From Microglena sp. YARC (Eukaryota; Chlorophyta; Chlorophyceae; Chlamydomonadales; Chlamydomonadaceae), in the NCBI GenBank assembly GCA_022414725.1, contig CM039463.1, positions 84,486,876-84,550,875 on the forward strand: 64,000 nucleotides of DNA, in the 5' to 3' direction. Made by a program: the position numbers and the translations under genes. The notes under the pieces are model-generated. The model saw only the letters and a list, made by a program, of their open reading frames with translations, searched no databases and was not told the DNA's origin. Below are positions 1 to 12,900 of this stretch, piece after piece. Numbering within the stretch: position 1 is the stretch's first letter; each line of letters starts with the position of its first letter.

Positions 1-24
1 ATGCGTGAGGTGAGCTTGTGTGTA

Positions 25-56
<32 letters not shown>

Positions 57-385
57 CTGTTTTTATATATATTATGTATGTATTTATATTATGTAACACA
101 CAAGCTCAATGAAGCACAGAATGAGGGCACTGTGTTGGTAGAAGCTGCTGGGGAGCGGAATGTGGCACTGGCGGAGGAGTTGCAGAAGATGCGTGAGGTG
201 AGCTTGTGTGTAATAATAATAATGAATAACAAACATGTATTTATATATATTATGTTGTATTTATATTATATAACACACAAGCTCAATGCAGCGCAGAATG
301 AGAGCACTGTGTTGGTAGAAGCTGCTGGGGAGCAGAATATGGCACTGGCGGAGGAATTACAGAAGATGCTTGAGGTGAGCTTGTG

Positions 386-431
<46 letters not shown>

Positions 432-3400
432 ACCATAAATATGAATATAAAATTAACATTATATTATGTTTATATTTATGTATATGTATTTTTATACATA
501 TACATATATGCTGGGGGCCATGCTCACAGTCAGCTGCTGAGGAGCAGAATATGGAACTGGTGAAGGAGTTACAGAAGATGGGTGAGGTGAGCAGAAAAAA
601 TGATGAACTGATGGTGGAGTTACAGGAGAAACGTGGGGGTGGGGGCTATTGTAATGATAATGCCTGGTGGGGCGTGTTATCAAGGGAGCCCCGTCTTAAG
701 GCGCCAGAGAACGGGCCGCTACTTTACCTGGACAAAGCTACCATGGCAGTTGACAGCGACCGCAAACACTAAAGCGCAACCGTGGGGATTCGAACCCGGC
801 ACCTACGTTGTTCAAGGAGCTCTACCATGGAGCCATTTGTTGGTCGGGGATTGTGAGCTTTTGTATACACGTTTGGGAGCCAGGAGTAAAGGATAAGATA
901 TGTATGTGTTTGTATGTTACAGTCCGGCAATAGGTAAAATGGGCTTACAGAGCTTGACCAACCATGACAGGAAGGGCTAAAAATAAAAAGGGATAATATA
1001 TGCATGCTGTCCAGGTGTTTGCGTTTTTGTACAGTCCAGGGGTAGCCAAATAGCGAAATAGGCTGAAGGGACTTGCCAAATCTTAAAACTGCTGTTGTTT
1101 ACAGTCTAGGGGTATAGTATGTGCATTCCCCCCCCCCACCCACCCCCACCCCAACTGATTCCCCTCCTAACTGATCCTCTTCCTAACTGATTATCCTCTC
1201 AACTGATTATCATCCCAAATGATTCTCTTCCCGACCGATTCTCTTCCTAACTGATAATCCTCACAACTAATTCTCTTCCAAACTGATTCCCCTCCTAACT
1301 GATTATCATCCCAAATGATTCTCTTCCTAATTGATTCTCTTTCCGACCGATTCTCTTCCTAATTGATTATCCTCGCAACTAATTCTCTTCCTAACTGATT
1401 CCCCTCCGAACTGATTACCGTACTGCTCTCAAAATTTAACGGTTGCAAAATTTGACGGCTTTTTTGGGGGGGGGTATTATAAATTGACGGTTTACATTTG
1501 ACGTTTTTTTAATAGGAATATAAATTGACGTTACACATTTGACGGTTCCATTTTAATAAAATCCATTTATGCAACTGAACGTTTGTACTTAATCATGTTA
1601 CACTGGTTCATGGTTCATGGTACAATATTAGGGTACACTTCTAGGGTTCTAGGACCTGCAAGGAGTGTACATATAATACTGCAATGATCCCAACATCTTG
1701 TTCAGCATAACACTACCGGTACTCTTTGAAATAACTAGAATGAGACATTCAATCGTTTTCATTAACTCAGCGACCTAGAAGGACCAAGGTAAGGTTTTGC
1801 TATGGCTACAATATGCACATGCCATATTCTGTATACTTCACTCCAATGCACATATATGTTGACTTCCTATCCCTATTGCCTCTGTTCTTTTTGTACCTGT
1901 CAGCCTTTGACTAACTCTAACCTTTCCCATTCCCAGTGTGCCCTAATTCAAACAATTGGAGCAAGGAAGAGTGGTTACAGATGGCCACAGGGTCTGTGCT
2001 ACTAAACTCATTGTCAGATAAGGCATCTGAATATGTAGACATATGCAGGCGGTCCCAGGGATCTCAAATCACTAAAAATGGACCTAATATCGGCAAAAAC
2101 GATTAGACGGTTTTTTCGTTGTGTAATATACCGTACGCCACGATTTGACGGTTGCTCCCGTCAAATTAAACCGTTAAATTTTGAGAGCAGTATGGTATCT
2201 TACTCTCTGATTTTCCTCCTAACTGGTTCTCTAACTAACTGATTCTCTTCCTAACTGATTTTCTCCCTAACTGATTGTCCTCCCAACTTGTTCTCCTCCT
2301 AACTGATTCTCTTCCTAACTGATTTTCTTTACAACTGATTCTATAACTAACTGATTCTCCAACTAACTGACTATCCTCCTAACTGATTCCCTTTATAACT
2401 CATGCACCCTCATGCGCCCTTGCAACCTCTTGACCCCCTGCCAATAGTTGAACCTGAAGCTGACATGACAAAATGTAGAGCTGGTTTATGATCTTGATAA
2501 CATGAAGATACTAGTGGTACCAACACCAACCCACCAAACCCAAACTCACCAAATGACCAAACCCACCAAAAACATACACCAAAAAGACCAAATACACCAA
2601 ACTCAAAACCACAAAAGCCAAACCCAAAACCACCAAAAACACCAGACTCAAAACCACAAAAGGTGAACCTGAAGCTGGCATAGAAAAATGTAGAGCTGGT
2701 TTATGATCTAGAGAAACTGAAGCTACTGGTGGTACCAACACCAACCCACCAAACACAAACCCACCAAACACAAACCCACCAAAAACACAAAGCACAAAAC
2801 CACTGAACACAAACCAAAAACCAAATCAGGTGAACCTGAAGCTAACACAGCAGAAGGTGGAGTTGATGTATGGTGGTACCAAATCAAACCCACCTTACCC
2901 ACCAAACCTAAATTCAAACCCACCAAACCCAAACACCCAAACACCAAAAACACCAAACCCAAACCCACCAAACCCAAACCCACCAAACCAAAAACACCAA
3001 ACCCAAACCCACCAAACCAAAAACACCAAACCCAAACCCACCAAACCAAAAACATAAAACCCAAACCCACCAAACCAATAACACAAAAAACACCAAATAT
3101 ACATTTGGTGAACCTGAAGCTGAAACAGAAAACTGTGGAGCTGGTGTATGAACTGAAGATACAAGTGGTACTAACCAGGGCACTTCCAAGCGCGCTGCCT
3201 TTTTGAGCCCCACTGCGCGTATTGCACAGGTTTTTGCAACCCCCTGTGGGCCCAGCAAGCAATTTTTGCGCTTTTTGCACTACAAAGCGCAGTTTTGTTT
3301 CATTCAAGTGCGCTAAAGCGCTGGCCAATTTGGTCAATGGAAGTACCCTGGTACCAACCCACCCCACCCAAACACACAAAAACGGAACCTACCAAACCCA

Positions 3401-6030
3401 CCAAACCCAAACCCTCACCCACCAAAAACACCAAGCCCACCAAACCCAAACCCAAACCCACCAAAAACACCAAACCCAAAACCACATTAGGTGAACCTGA
3501 AGCTGACCCTTCAGAAGGTGGAGCTGGAGTATGACCCAGAGCAACTGAAGCTACTGGTGGCACCAACACCAACCCACCAAACCAAATCCCACCAAACCCC
3601 CACCCACCAAACCTAAAACCCAAAACACCCAAAACACCAAACTCGACCCGCTAAACCCAATTAAAACACCAAAAACACCAAACTCAACCCGCTAAACCCA
3701 AAGCACCAAACACCAAAAACACCAAACTCAACCCGCTAAACCCAAAGCACCAAAAACACAAAAAATACCAAAAATACCAAAAACACAAAAAACCCAAGAG
3801 CCCAACCCACCAAACCCAAACCCACCACACCCAAAACCATCAAAACCATCAAAATCACCAAAACCAAACCTACACTAGGTGAACGTGAAGCTGACCCAGC
3901 AGAAGGTGGAGTTGGTGTATGATATAGAGCAACTGAAGGTACTGGTGGATGAAAGCAAGGCTGAGAGCAAGAAGGCGGTGGATGATAGCCTGGCTGTAAT
4001 CTCATCAGCCCATGCAGCCAGCATGAAGATTCAGGTGGGTGGGTGGGTGTAGGGGAGAGGGGGGGGGGAGCAAGGCTGAGAGCAAGAGGGATTTGAATAA
4101 TGACCTGGCTGCTATCTCATCAGCCCACACAGCCAGCATGAAGATCCAGGTGTGTGCTGGTGTGTGGGGGGGTGGGGGATAACAAAAGTAAGGCTGAAAG
4201 CAAGAGGGATTTTGGTGATAGCCTGACTGTTATTTCATCAGCCCATGCAGCCAGCATGAGTAGATGTATGCAATTCAATGCAATTCAATGCAATGCAATG
4301 CAATTCTGCATGCAGGAGATGGAGGCAGTACAAAAATACATATATTTCTATCCTCAGACTGTAGGAGATTGACAAGTCTCCAAACAATTAAATTTAATTT
4401 TAACAATTAAACGCAATTCAATGCAATTGTACCTATAGGAGATGGAGGCACGCAGCATGGGTCTCCCATCAATAAATCAGTATCTGCCTGTGGGAGATGG
4501 AGGCAGTACAAGCCACCACCATACCAGTACAAACACACACACTATTATCTGCATGTAGGAGATGGAGGCAGTACAAACCACCACCATACCAGTACAAACA
4601 CACACACTAATATCTGCATGTAGGAGATGGGGGCAGTACAAACTACCACCATACCAGTACAAACACACACACTAATATCTGCAAGTAGGAGATGGAGGCA
4701 GTACAAACCACCACCATACCAGTACAAACACACACTATTATCTGCATGTAGGAGATGGGGGCAGTACAAACCACCACCATACCAGTACACACACACACTA
4801 TTATCTGCATGTAGGAGATGGAGGCAGTACAAACCACCACCATACCAGTACAAACACACACACTATTATCTACATGTAGGAGATGGAAGCCCGCTGCATG
4901 GGTTTCCAATCAGCTAAGGCTCCTGCCGATTCTGCAGACAATGATTTAAATATGAACCTGATTGACCAAGCCACCACCATACCAGAACACACACACTATT
5001 ATCTGCAAGTAGGAGATGGAGGCCCGCTGCATGGATCTCCAATCAGCTAAGGCTCCTGCTGATTCGGCAGCCAGTGATTTGAAGATTAAGCTGATTGGCC
5101 AAACCACCACCATACCAATACAAACAGACACACACTATTATCTGCCTGTCGGAGATGGACAAGTCTTCAAACAATTCAATGCAATTTAAAACATTCAATG
5201 CAATTCTGCTTGTAGGAGATGGACAGGTCTTCAAACAATTCAATGCAATTTAAAAAATTCAATGCAATTCTGCCTGTAGGAGATGGAGGCCCGCTGCATG
5301 GATATACAATCAGCTAAGGCTCCTGCCGACTCTGCACCCAATGATTTGAAGATTTAGCTGATTGAACAAACCACCACCATACCAGTACAAAAAGACACAC
5401 ACTATTATCTGCCTGTAGGAGATGGACAAGTATTCAAACAATTTAAAGGATTCAATTCAATGCAATGCAATTCTGCCTGTAGGAGATGGAGGCCCGTTGC
5501 ATGGTTCTCCAATCAGCTAAGGCTCCTGCCGACTCTGCAGCCAATGATTTGAAGATAAAGCTGATTGAAACGGTGTCCATGTTGGAAGACGAAAGGAGGA
5601 ATGTAGAATTGCAGAAGAAGGTGAGTTGACACAAAGCTGGGTTTAGTTGAGATGGAACTGAGATAAAGATGAGTTGAGTTGAGATAAAGATGAGCTAAAG
5701 ATGAGCTGAGATAAAGTCGAGCTGAATTGAGTTGATGTAAAGCTGATTGAAACGGTGTCTATGTTGGAGGACCAAAAGAGGAACGTAGAATCGCAAAAGA
5801 AGGTGGGATTAGATCAATTTGAGCTGAGTTGAGATTAAGTTGAGATCAAGCTGATTGAAACGGTGTTTATGTTGGAGGAAAAATGTGGAATCACAAAAGA
5901 AGGTGAGATTAGAAGTTTCTATGATGCAAGGTCTAGGTTAAGGAGCAGAGGAAGGGGGTGTAGGGGTTCTAGTTGTGGTTGGATGGTGGTGGTGGTGCGG
6001 TGCTGTGCTGTGGTGGTGTGGTGGTTGAAT

Positions 6031-6063
<33 letters not shown>

Positions 6064-6178
6064 ATGTTCAAGTAGTCCAGGGCTCTTCAGGGAGCAAGGG
6101 AAGGGGGTTGAGGGGTTCTAGGTGTGTGGTGGGTGGTTGGATGGTGCTGTGGCTGTGGTGGTGGTGTGGTGGTTGGAT

Positions 6179-6213
<35 letters not shown>

Positions 6214-6883
6214 ATGTTCAAGTAGACCAGGAATCTTCAGGGAGCAGAGGAAGGGGGTTAAGGGGTTATAGGGTTATAGAAAGTGTTCTCCAATCAGCTA
6301 AAGCTCCTCCTGACTCTGCAGCCAATGATTTGTGTCCAGTGCTTGAAGGCTATTTTGAAGTTGAAGCTACCAGCCGGGAACAAGCCCCACAAAAAATTAC
6401 TGATAACGCCTGGTGGGGCGTGGTATTAAGGGAGCCCCGTCTTGCGGCGGTAGGGAACGGGCTGCTACTCTACCTGCACAAAGCTACCAAAGCGGTTGAC
6501 AGGGACCGCGGACACTAAAGCGCACCTGTGAGGATTCGAACTCGGCAATTTCTTCGTTCTTTGTAGGAGCTCAACCATTTCGATTCTAACCTGGCAATTT
6601 CTTCGTTCTTTGTAGGAGCTCAACCATTGAGCCATTCGTCGGAACGGAGAACAAGCCCCGCATAGAGAAGCACCACACTGTGACGTCCAGATGTTTTGAA
6701 TTGCCAAACCCTGCCTGAAGCACCGCACTGTGACGTTCAGATGTTTTGAATTGCCATACCCTGCCAGAAGTTGACAACTTTGGCTTGACCTCTAGTCTGG
6801 GAGCTTTTGTTTTGAAAACTTGAACCTGGCCTGCTGGTGAGGGGTGAACTGCTGGTAGCCAGGGCCTGATGCCGTCAGACTGT

Positions 6884-6919
<36 letters not shown>

Positions 6920-9900
6920 TCGTTACATAAACTCAGCAAATCACTGCGGAGACAGGACAGCAGCACAACCTGCCGACCATCCAATTTTATAATAGGAAGC
7001 ATGTTAAAACGTGTATTTTTGGGCTGCACGATGCCAAATCCAAGAACCTGCAATCCGGAAACGTTTATAAGCGTAATGGCTCAATATCCCCGCTTCGACG
7101 AATGGCTCAATGGCAGAGCCTTGAACGAAGAAGGTGCCGGGTTCGAATCCCTACAGGTGCGCTTTAGTGCTCGCGGTCGCTGTCAACTGCCATGGTAGAT
7201 TTGCCCAGGTAAAGTAGCAGCCCGCTCCCTACTGCCGTAAGATGGGGCTCCCTTAATACCACGCCCCACCAGGAGTTATCATTACTATGAGGTATACAAG
7301 GATAACTACTTCGCATGTGCTTCCTCTTCCATCGCTTCACTTCCATTGCTTCCATCACTTCCACTTTATCATTACTTTGACCGCCTTGATGTTCGAGCCA
7401 AGCATCTACCCTCGGAAAATGTTTAATATCATAGCAGCCTGATGCTCCACCCAGAGATCTCAAATCAGGAAATGTTTCCCACACCTGGGAGCATGATGGA
7501 CCAAAACAGATGGGAGCATGATGGACCAAAATGGGGAGAAACATTTATAATGGGGTGTGCCTGATATATCGTTGTTAGGAAAATCCCTAGATGTAACACA
7601 CAAAAAACATGCATAAATATAACACACATAAATAAAAACATGCATAAATATCAGAAGTTGGAGATGGAAAAACTTTAAGTTGAACCTTTATCATCTAAAC
7701 AGTCAAAATCTGAGGCATAACATTCATTCATCCATTCATTCATCCATCCATTGATTCATTCATGCATCCATGCATGCATTCATCCATCCATCCATCCATC
7801 CATGAATTGATTCATACATTCATTTATTTATTTATTTATTCAGGATTTATTTATTTATGTATGCATGCAGGAGTTGGAGCTGGCTGAAAAACGCTACACA
7901 GAGCTTGAACGTATTCTAGAGGAAGCCAAGCAGTTCTGCAACATAGCCTTGGACGCACAAGATGCCGCAAGGCACAGCATTTATTCATTTTTTTGTTTTT
8001 TTGTTTGTTTATTTGTGCAGGAGTTGGAGCTGTCTGAAAAGCGCTACACAGAGCTTGAACGTGTTCTAGAGGAGGCCAAGCAGTTCTGCAACATAGCCTT
8101 GGACGCACAAGATGCCGCAAGGCATGAAGTTGTGGTTATGAGGGAGCACAACGAAATTCTCCAGCATGAGATTTCCAGTCTGAAGGATGAGAACACATCC
8201 CTCAGGAGGATAGTGGATGGTGTGGAGGTGAAACTGGTGAAGTTCCAAAACAACGAAGACGAGGTGCGTTGGGGTTTAATTATGCACAGTAATATTGAAC
8301 TGCAGAGTTGGACGTGAAAAGTTCTATGCAGCATCGCAAGCGGCGCTAAAAATTGGCAGAGAGTGTTCGCGACGGAGCGACAGGTGGCAACGGAAGCGAG
8401 TTAGTTACAAGACCATTGGCTGGTGGCTGACGAGACCGAGGCTTCGTCTCGGTCACACAGACCGACGGACAAATGGGTAACCCTGGGGGCTCCCGCCCCC
8501 TTGAAGAGGGGGCTTCGCCAAAAAGGGAGTTAGGGTTAGGGGATGGAAACATTTCATTGCATGTATTCAGGTATGAGACAACAAGCGTAGCATTAAAGTA
8601 TCTGCATAGCACGAACTCCGGGCCCCCATATTCTACGATTTGTTGGGGTTCGGTTGACCAGTGCTTGTTTTTTAAACTGCCTTTCCTGTTTTGGGCAAGT
8701 TTTTCAAGCCTATTTGGCTACCCCTGGACTGTTAAAATACATTCGTACTAAGTACATGCTGGAGTGGATCTAAGCAAGAGGGTGGACATAACATACAGAG
8801 CTTTGGGGGGCGAAGCCCCCCTCTGGGGAGCGGGAGCCCCCAGTGTCATCCCGTAGTCCGATTGGGGGCGGAGCCCCTTGAGTCACCCCGTAGTCCGATT
8901 GGGGGCGGAGCCCCCAGAGTCATCCCGTAGTCCGATTGTCTGTCTGTCGTGTTGTCCGCACGTTTCAACCCTGCGCTTCATTTATTTTTAATCTGCTCGG
9001 GCCCGTACTTATGGGGGTTGATAAATTTTCTCAACATTGATTGACTTTGAATATCTTCACCTCCCTCCGGTGGGCAAATTGATAAAAATGTATAGGAAGA
9101 TAATTCAATCAATCTTTCTTAAAACAAGCTTTATTCATGAATAGCCACTTACTAGCCCCTGGAACTGTCGTAAACCCTGGCTTCGGTACGCTGCACTAAT
9201 TTCCGGTGCCACCAGTCGCTCCGATAGCCAACACTCTCCGTGTATTGTTTGTCTTCATTGTTTGAGGCTTGGCAAGTCCCTTTGGCCTAATTATAATAAT
9301 AACCTCTGAACTGTGTCATGCACGCATGCATCCATCCATGTATGTATGTTAGTATGTGTGTGTGTTTGTATGTATGTGTATATGAATGTATGTATGTATG
9401 TACGTATGTGTGTATGTTACAGTCCAGGGGTAGGCCAAACAGGTGTAAGGTACTTGCCCAACCGTGTTAGGAAGGGCTTAACAAGAAGAAGCACTGGTAT
9501 AGCAGTTACACCATTGGGTCATTATAGGGTTCAGGGTCACTACCAGGTTGCATGTATGTTACAGTCCAGGGGTAGGATAAATAGGCTAAAGGTACTTGCC
9601 CAACCGTGATATGAAGGCTTAAAAAGAAAAGGCATTGATGAACTGAACCCCAAACAATCGTTTTACCGATGGGGGCCCTGAGCTCGTGCTACAGTAATCA
9701 TTTAATTATACAATATATTGTAAAAACAAAACCCAAGTGTTGGCTATTCTCAGGTCTTCGCGCTGGTACGGGACAGCCAGACAGCTGAGGAGGGCATGAG
9801 GGCAGACAGGGACCGGTGTGTGGCAGACCTGGACAAGCTGAGGAGTGAACACAATGAAGCTCAGCATAAAATGAAGCTTGAAATACAGGGTTTACAGGAT

Positions 9901-12900
9901 TCTCTAGCCAAGGCAAAACTTGAAGTTGGTCAGGTAGAGGCTGTGCAGGCTTGTCTGGCCAAGGCAACACTTGAGGCTGAGGAGGCAGAGAAAGTTAAAG
10001 TGGAGTTGATGGAGGAGGTTGGCAATCTGGAAGATGCTTTGACTACGACTAAGGATGCTTTGGCCACCACTAAAGATGCTTTGGCCACGACTAAGGATGA
10101 CCTTGTGGTAACTCTTGAAAGCGAATCTCGCATCAGCTTGATGAGCCTTGTCGCTATGGAGCAAATTCAGGTACGTGACTTTTCGATTTCGTTTTATTAT
10201 CATTATTATTATGATGATTATCATCATCATTATTAATAATACTGATAATTTTGCTACGGAGCAGATTAAATTATTAATGTACAAGCCTTGGACTTGGATC
10301 AAACACTTTAATTGTTTGATAAATACATGTATTTGTTACTGTAAATAAATCGTGTTCGGATCTGATTACTTGGGAATTGTATTATTTTATTATTGAGATA
10401 ACTCAAAGAATTTAATACTTTGTGGATTTCTTTTGCCACCGCACCGCATATAATAGTATTATTACATGACATAACATTGTCATAGGCAGGCCAGCATTAA
10501 TTCCCAAGAAAAGCCCACTCCACAACTTCCGGGGGGGGGGGGGGGGGGGGGGGGGGTCTTCCAACCATCCTCACATGATTAACAGATTACATTGTGATCT
10601 TCTTAATTGTAGGCCCGAGACAAGGAGCTTGTAGAAGTTGCTGAGCAGCTGGCCATCCTCACACGATCAACATAGTAAATTGTGATCTTCTTAACTGTAG
10701 GCCCGAGACAAGGAGCTTGAAGAAGTTGCTGAGCAGCTGGCCATCCTCACATGATCAACATAGTATATTGTGGCCTTCTTGATTGTAGGCACGAGACAAG
10801 GAGCTTGAAGAAGTTGCTGAGCAGCTGGCCATCCTCACCACTACTATTGAGGCAGTGGCTGACGAGAGGCAAAGGGAAACTGAGAACTACGAGTCTCAGT
10901 TGATTCAACTCAAGACCTGGGGGTCACAGGCTGAGGCAGGTTTACAGGATGCCAGTGTGGACGCACAGAATGCCAGGCTGGACGCACGGAATGCCAGGCT
11001 GGAGGTGGAGTCCCTGTCATCACAGGTGAGATTCTGTCCTGTAAGCTTCAGCTGTCTCAGGTGGCTAGTGCCCTATATGAGGGGGGATTTTGGCAGGAGG
11101 TGAGAGGGTGCAGGGTTTAGGGTTCTGTCCTTTGAGCTTCAGCTGTCTCAGGTGGCTAGTGCCCTACATGAGGGGGGACTTCGGCAGGAAGTGAGAGGGT
11201 TCAGGGTTTAGGGTTCTGTCCTGTGAGCTTCAGCCGGCTCAGGTGGCTAGTGCAGTACATGAGGGGGGACTTTGGCAGGAAGTGAGAGGGTGCAGGGTTT
11301 AGGGTTGTGTCCTGTAATCTTCAGCTGTCTCAGGTGGCTAGTGCCCTATATGAGGGGGGATTTTGGCAGGAAGTGAGAGGGTGCAGGGTTTAGGGTTCTG
11401 TCCTGTGAGCTTCAGCTGTCTCAGGTGGCTAGTGCCCTATATGAGGGGGGACTTCGGCAGGAAGTGAGAGGGTGCAGGGTTTAGGGTTCTGTCCTGTGAG
11501 CTTCAGCTGGCTCATGTGGCAAGAGCCCTTCATGAGGGGGATCTTCGGCAGGAGGTGAGAGAGTGCAGGGTTTAGGGTTCTGTCCCATGAGCTTCAGCTG
11601 TCTCAGGTGGCTAGAGCCCTTCATGAGGGGGATCTTTGGCAGGAGGTGAGAGAGTGCAGGGTTTAGGGTTCTGTCCCATGAGCTTCAGCTGTCTCAGGTG
11701 GCTAGAGCCCTTCATGAGGGGGATCTTCGGCAGGAGGTGAGAGAGTGCAGGTTAGGGAGTGCACAAAATGATGATGATGATGATGACGATAGTGATAACA
11801 TTTTCCTGGTTCCCTCCTGGACTCAAATGTACCTTACTCAATTACAAATGGACGCAAATGTACCATACTGAATTACAAATGTACCATACTAGATTACATA
11901 TGGCGCGGCCTGTTGGTGTTGGTGTCGGTATTTCATGCATAAAATTGTTGTCTATGTTTCTTCGCCCTGTTTGTACTGTTCAGATAAGTTGTGTTATTCT
12001 ATTCTATGTTATGCCATGTTGTGCTGTTCTGTGTTGTGTTGACTTGTGCCCTGTTCTGTTGTATTGTTTTGTGCTGTGCTGTAGTTTTTGTGCTGTGCTG
12101 TGTTGTGATTAGGCTTGTCAATTATAATATTGTTTCCCTATTATTTGTATCGAATTACAGATATTGTACAATATCATTCGTTATTTCTGATGGCAAGTTC
12201 AGGATTGGCAACCTTACTTAATACAACAACCCTTCGTTATTATATGTTTCTTTCAATATATCCACCACCTCCTGGGCTGCAGATTGGCAGCATGGTGTCC
12301 AGCTTCAAACAAGTATGCATGTCCTGTCCTGTCCTTTCCTTTCTAACCCCCCCCCTCCCCCCCCACACACACACACACACACCCCACCCCACACACACAC
12401 ACACCACACACACACTAACATCGCCTCCTTGGCTCCAGATAGCCAGTTTAGTGCCTGGCATGGTGTCCAGGATCAAACAAGTCTGCCCCGCCCTTTCCTG
12501 TCCTCTCCTGCCCTGCCCTACCTCAACACACGCGCACGCACTTGCGCTGCCTCCTGGGCTGCAGATTGGCAGCTTGGTGTCCAGCATCAAACAAGTCTGT
12601 TCCACCCTTTCCTGTCCTGTCTTGTCCTGTCCTGTCCTGTCCTGTCCTGCCTCCCCACACACGCACACACTAACACTGCCCCCTGGGCTGCAGATTCGCA
12701 GCATGGTGTCCAGCATCAAACAAGTCTGTTCCACCCTGTCCTGTCTTGTCCTGTCCTGTCCTGTCCTGCCTCCACACACACACACACACACACTAACACT
12801 ACCTCCTGGGCTGCAGATTGGCAGCATGGTGTCCAGCATCAAACAAGTCTGTTCCACCCTTTCCTGTCCTGTCTTGTCCTGTCCTGTCCTGTCCTGCCTC

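Noticed and set aside
7088..7170. A tRNA gene (clear A and B boxes)
   Set aside because: No 7-bp acceptor stem and no convincing anticodon arm. The same head plus ~130 bp of body recurs six times, so it is a SINE.
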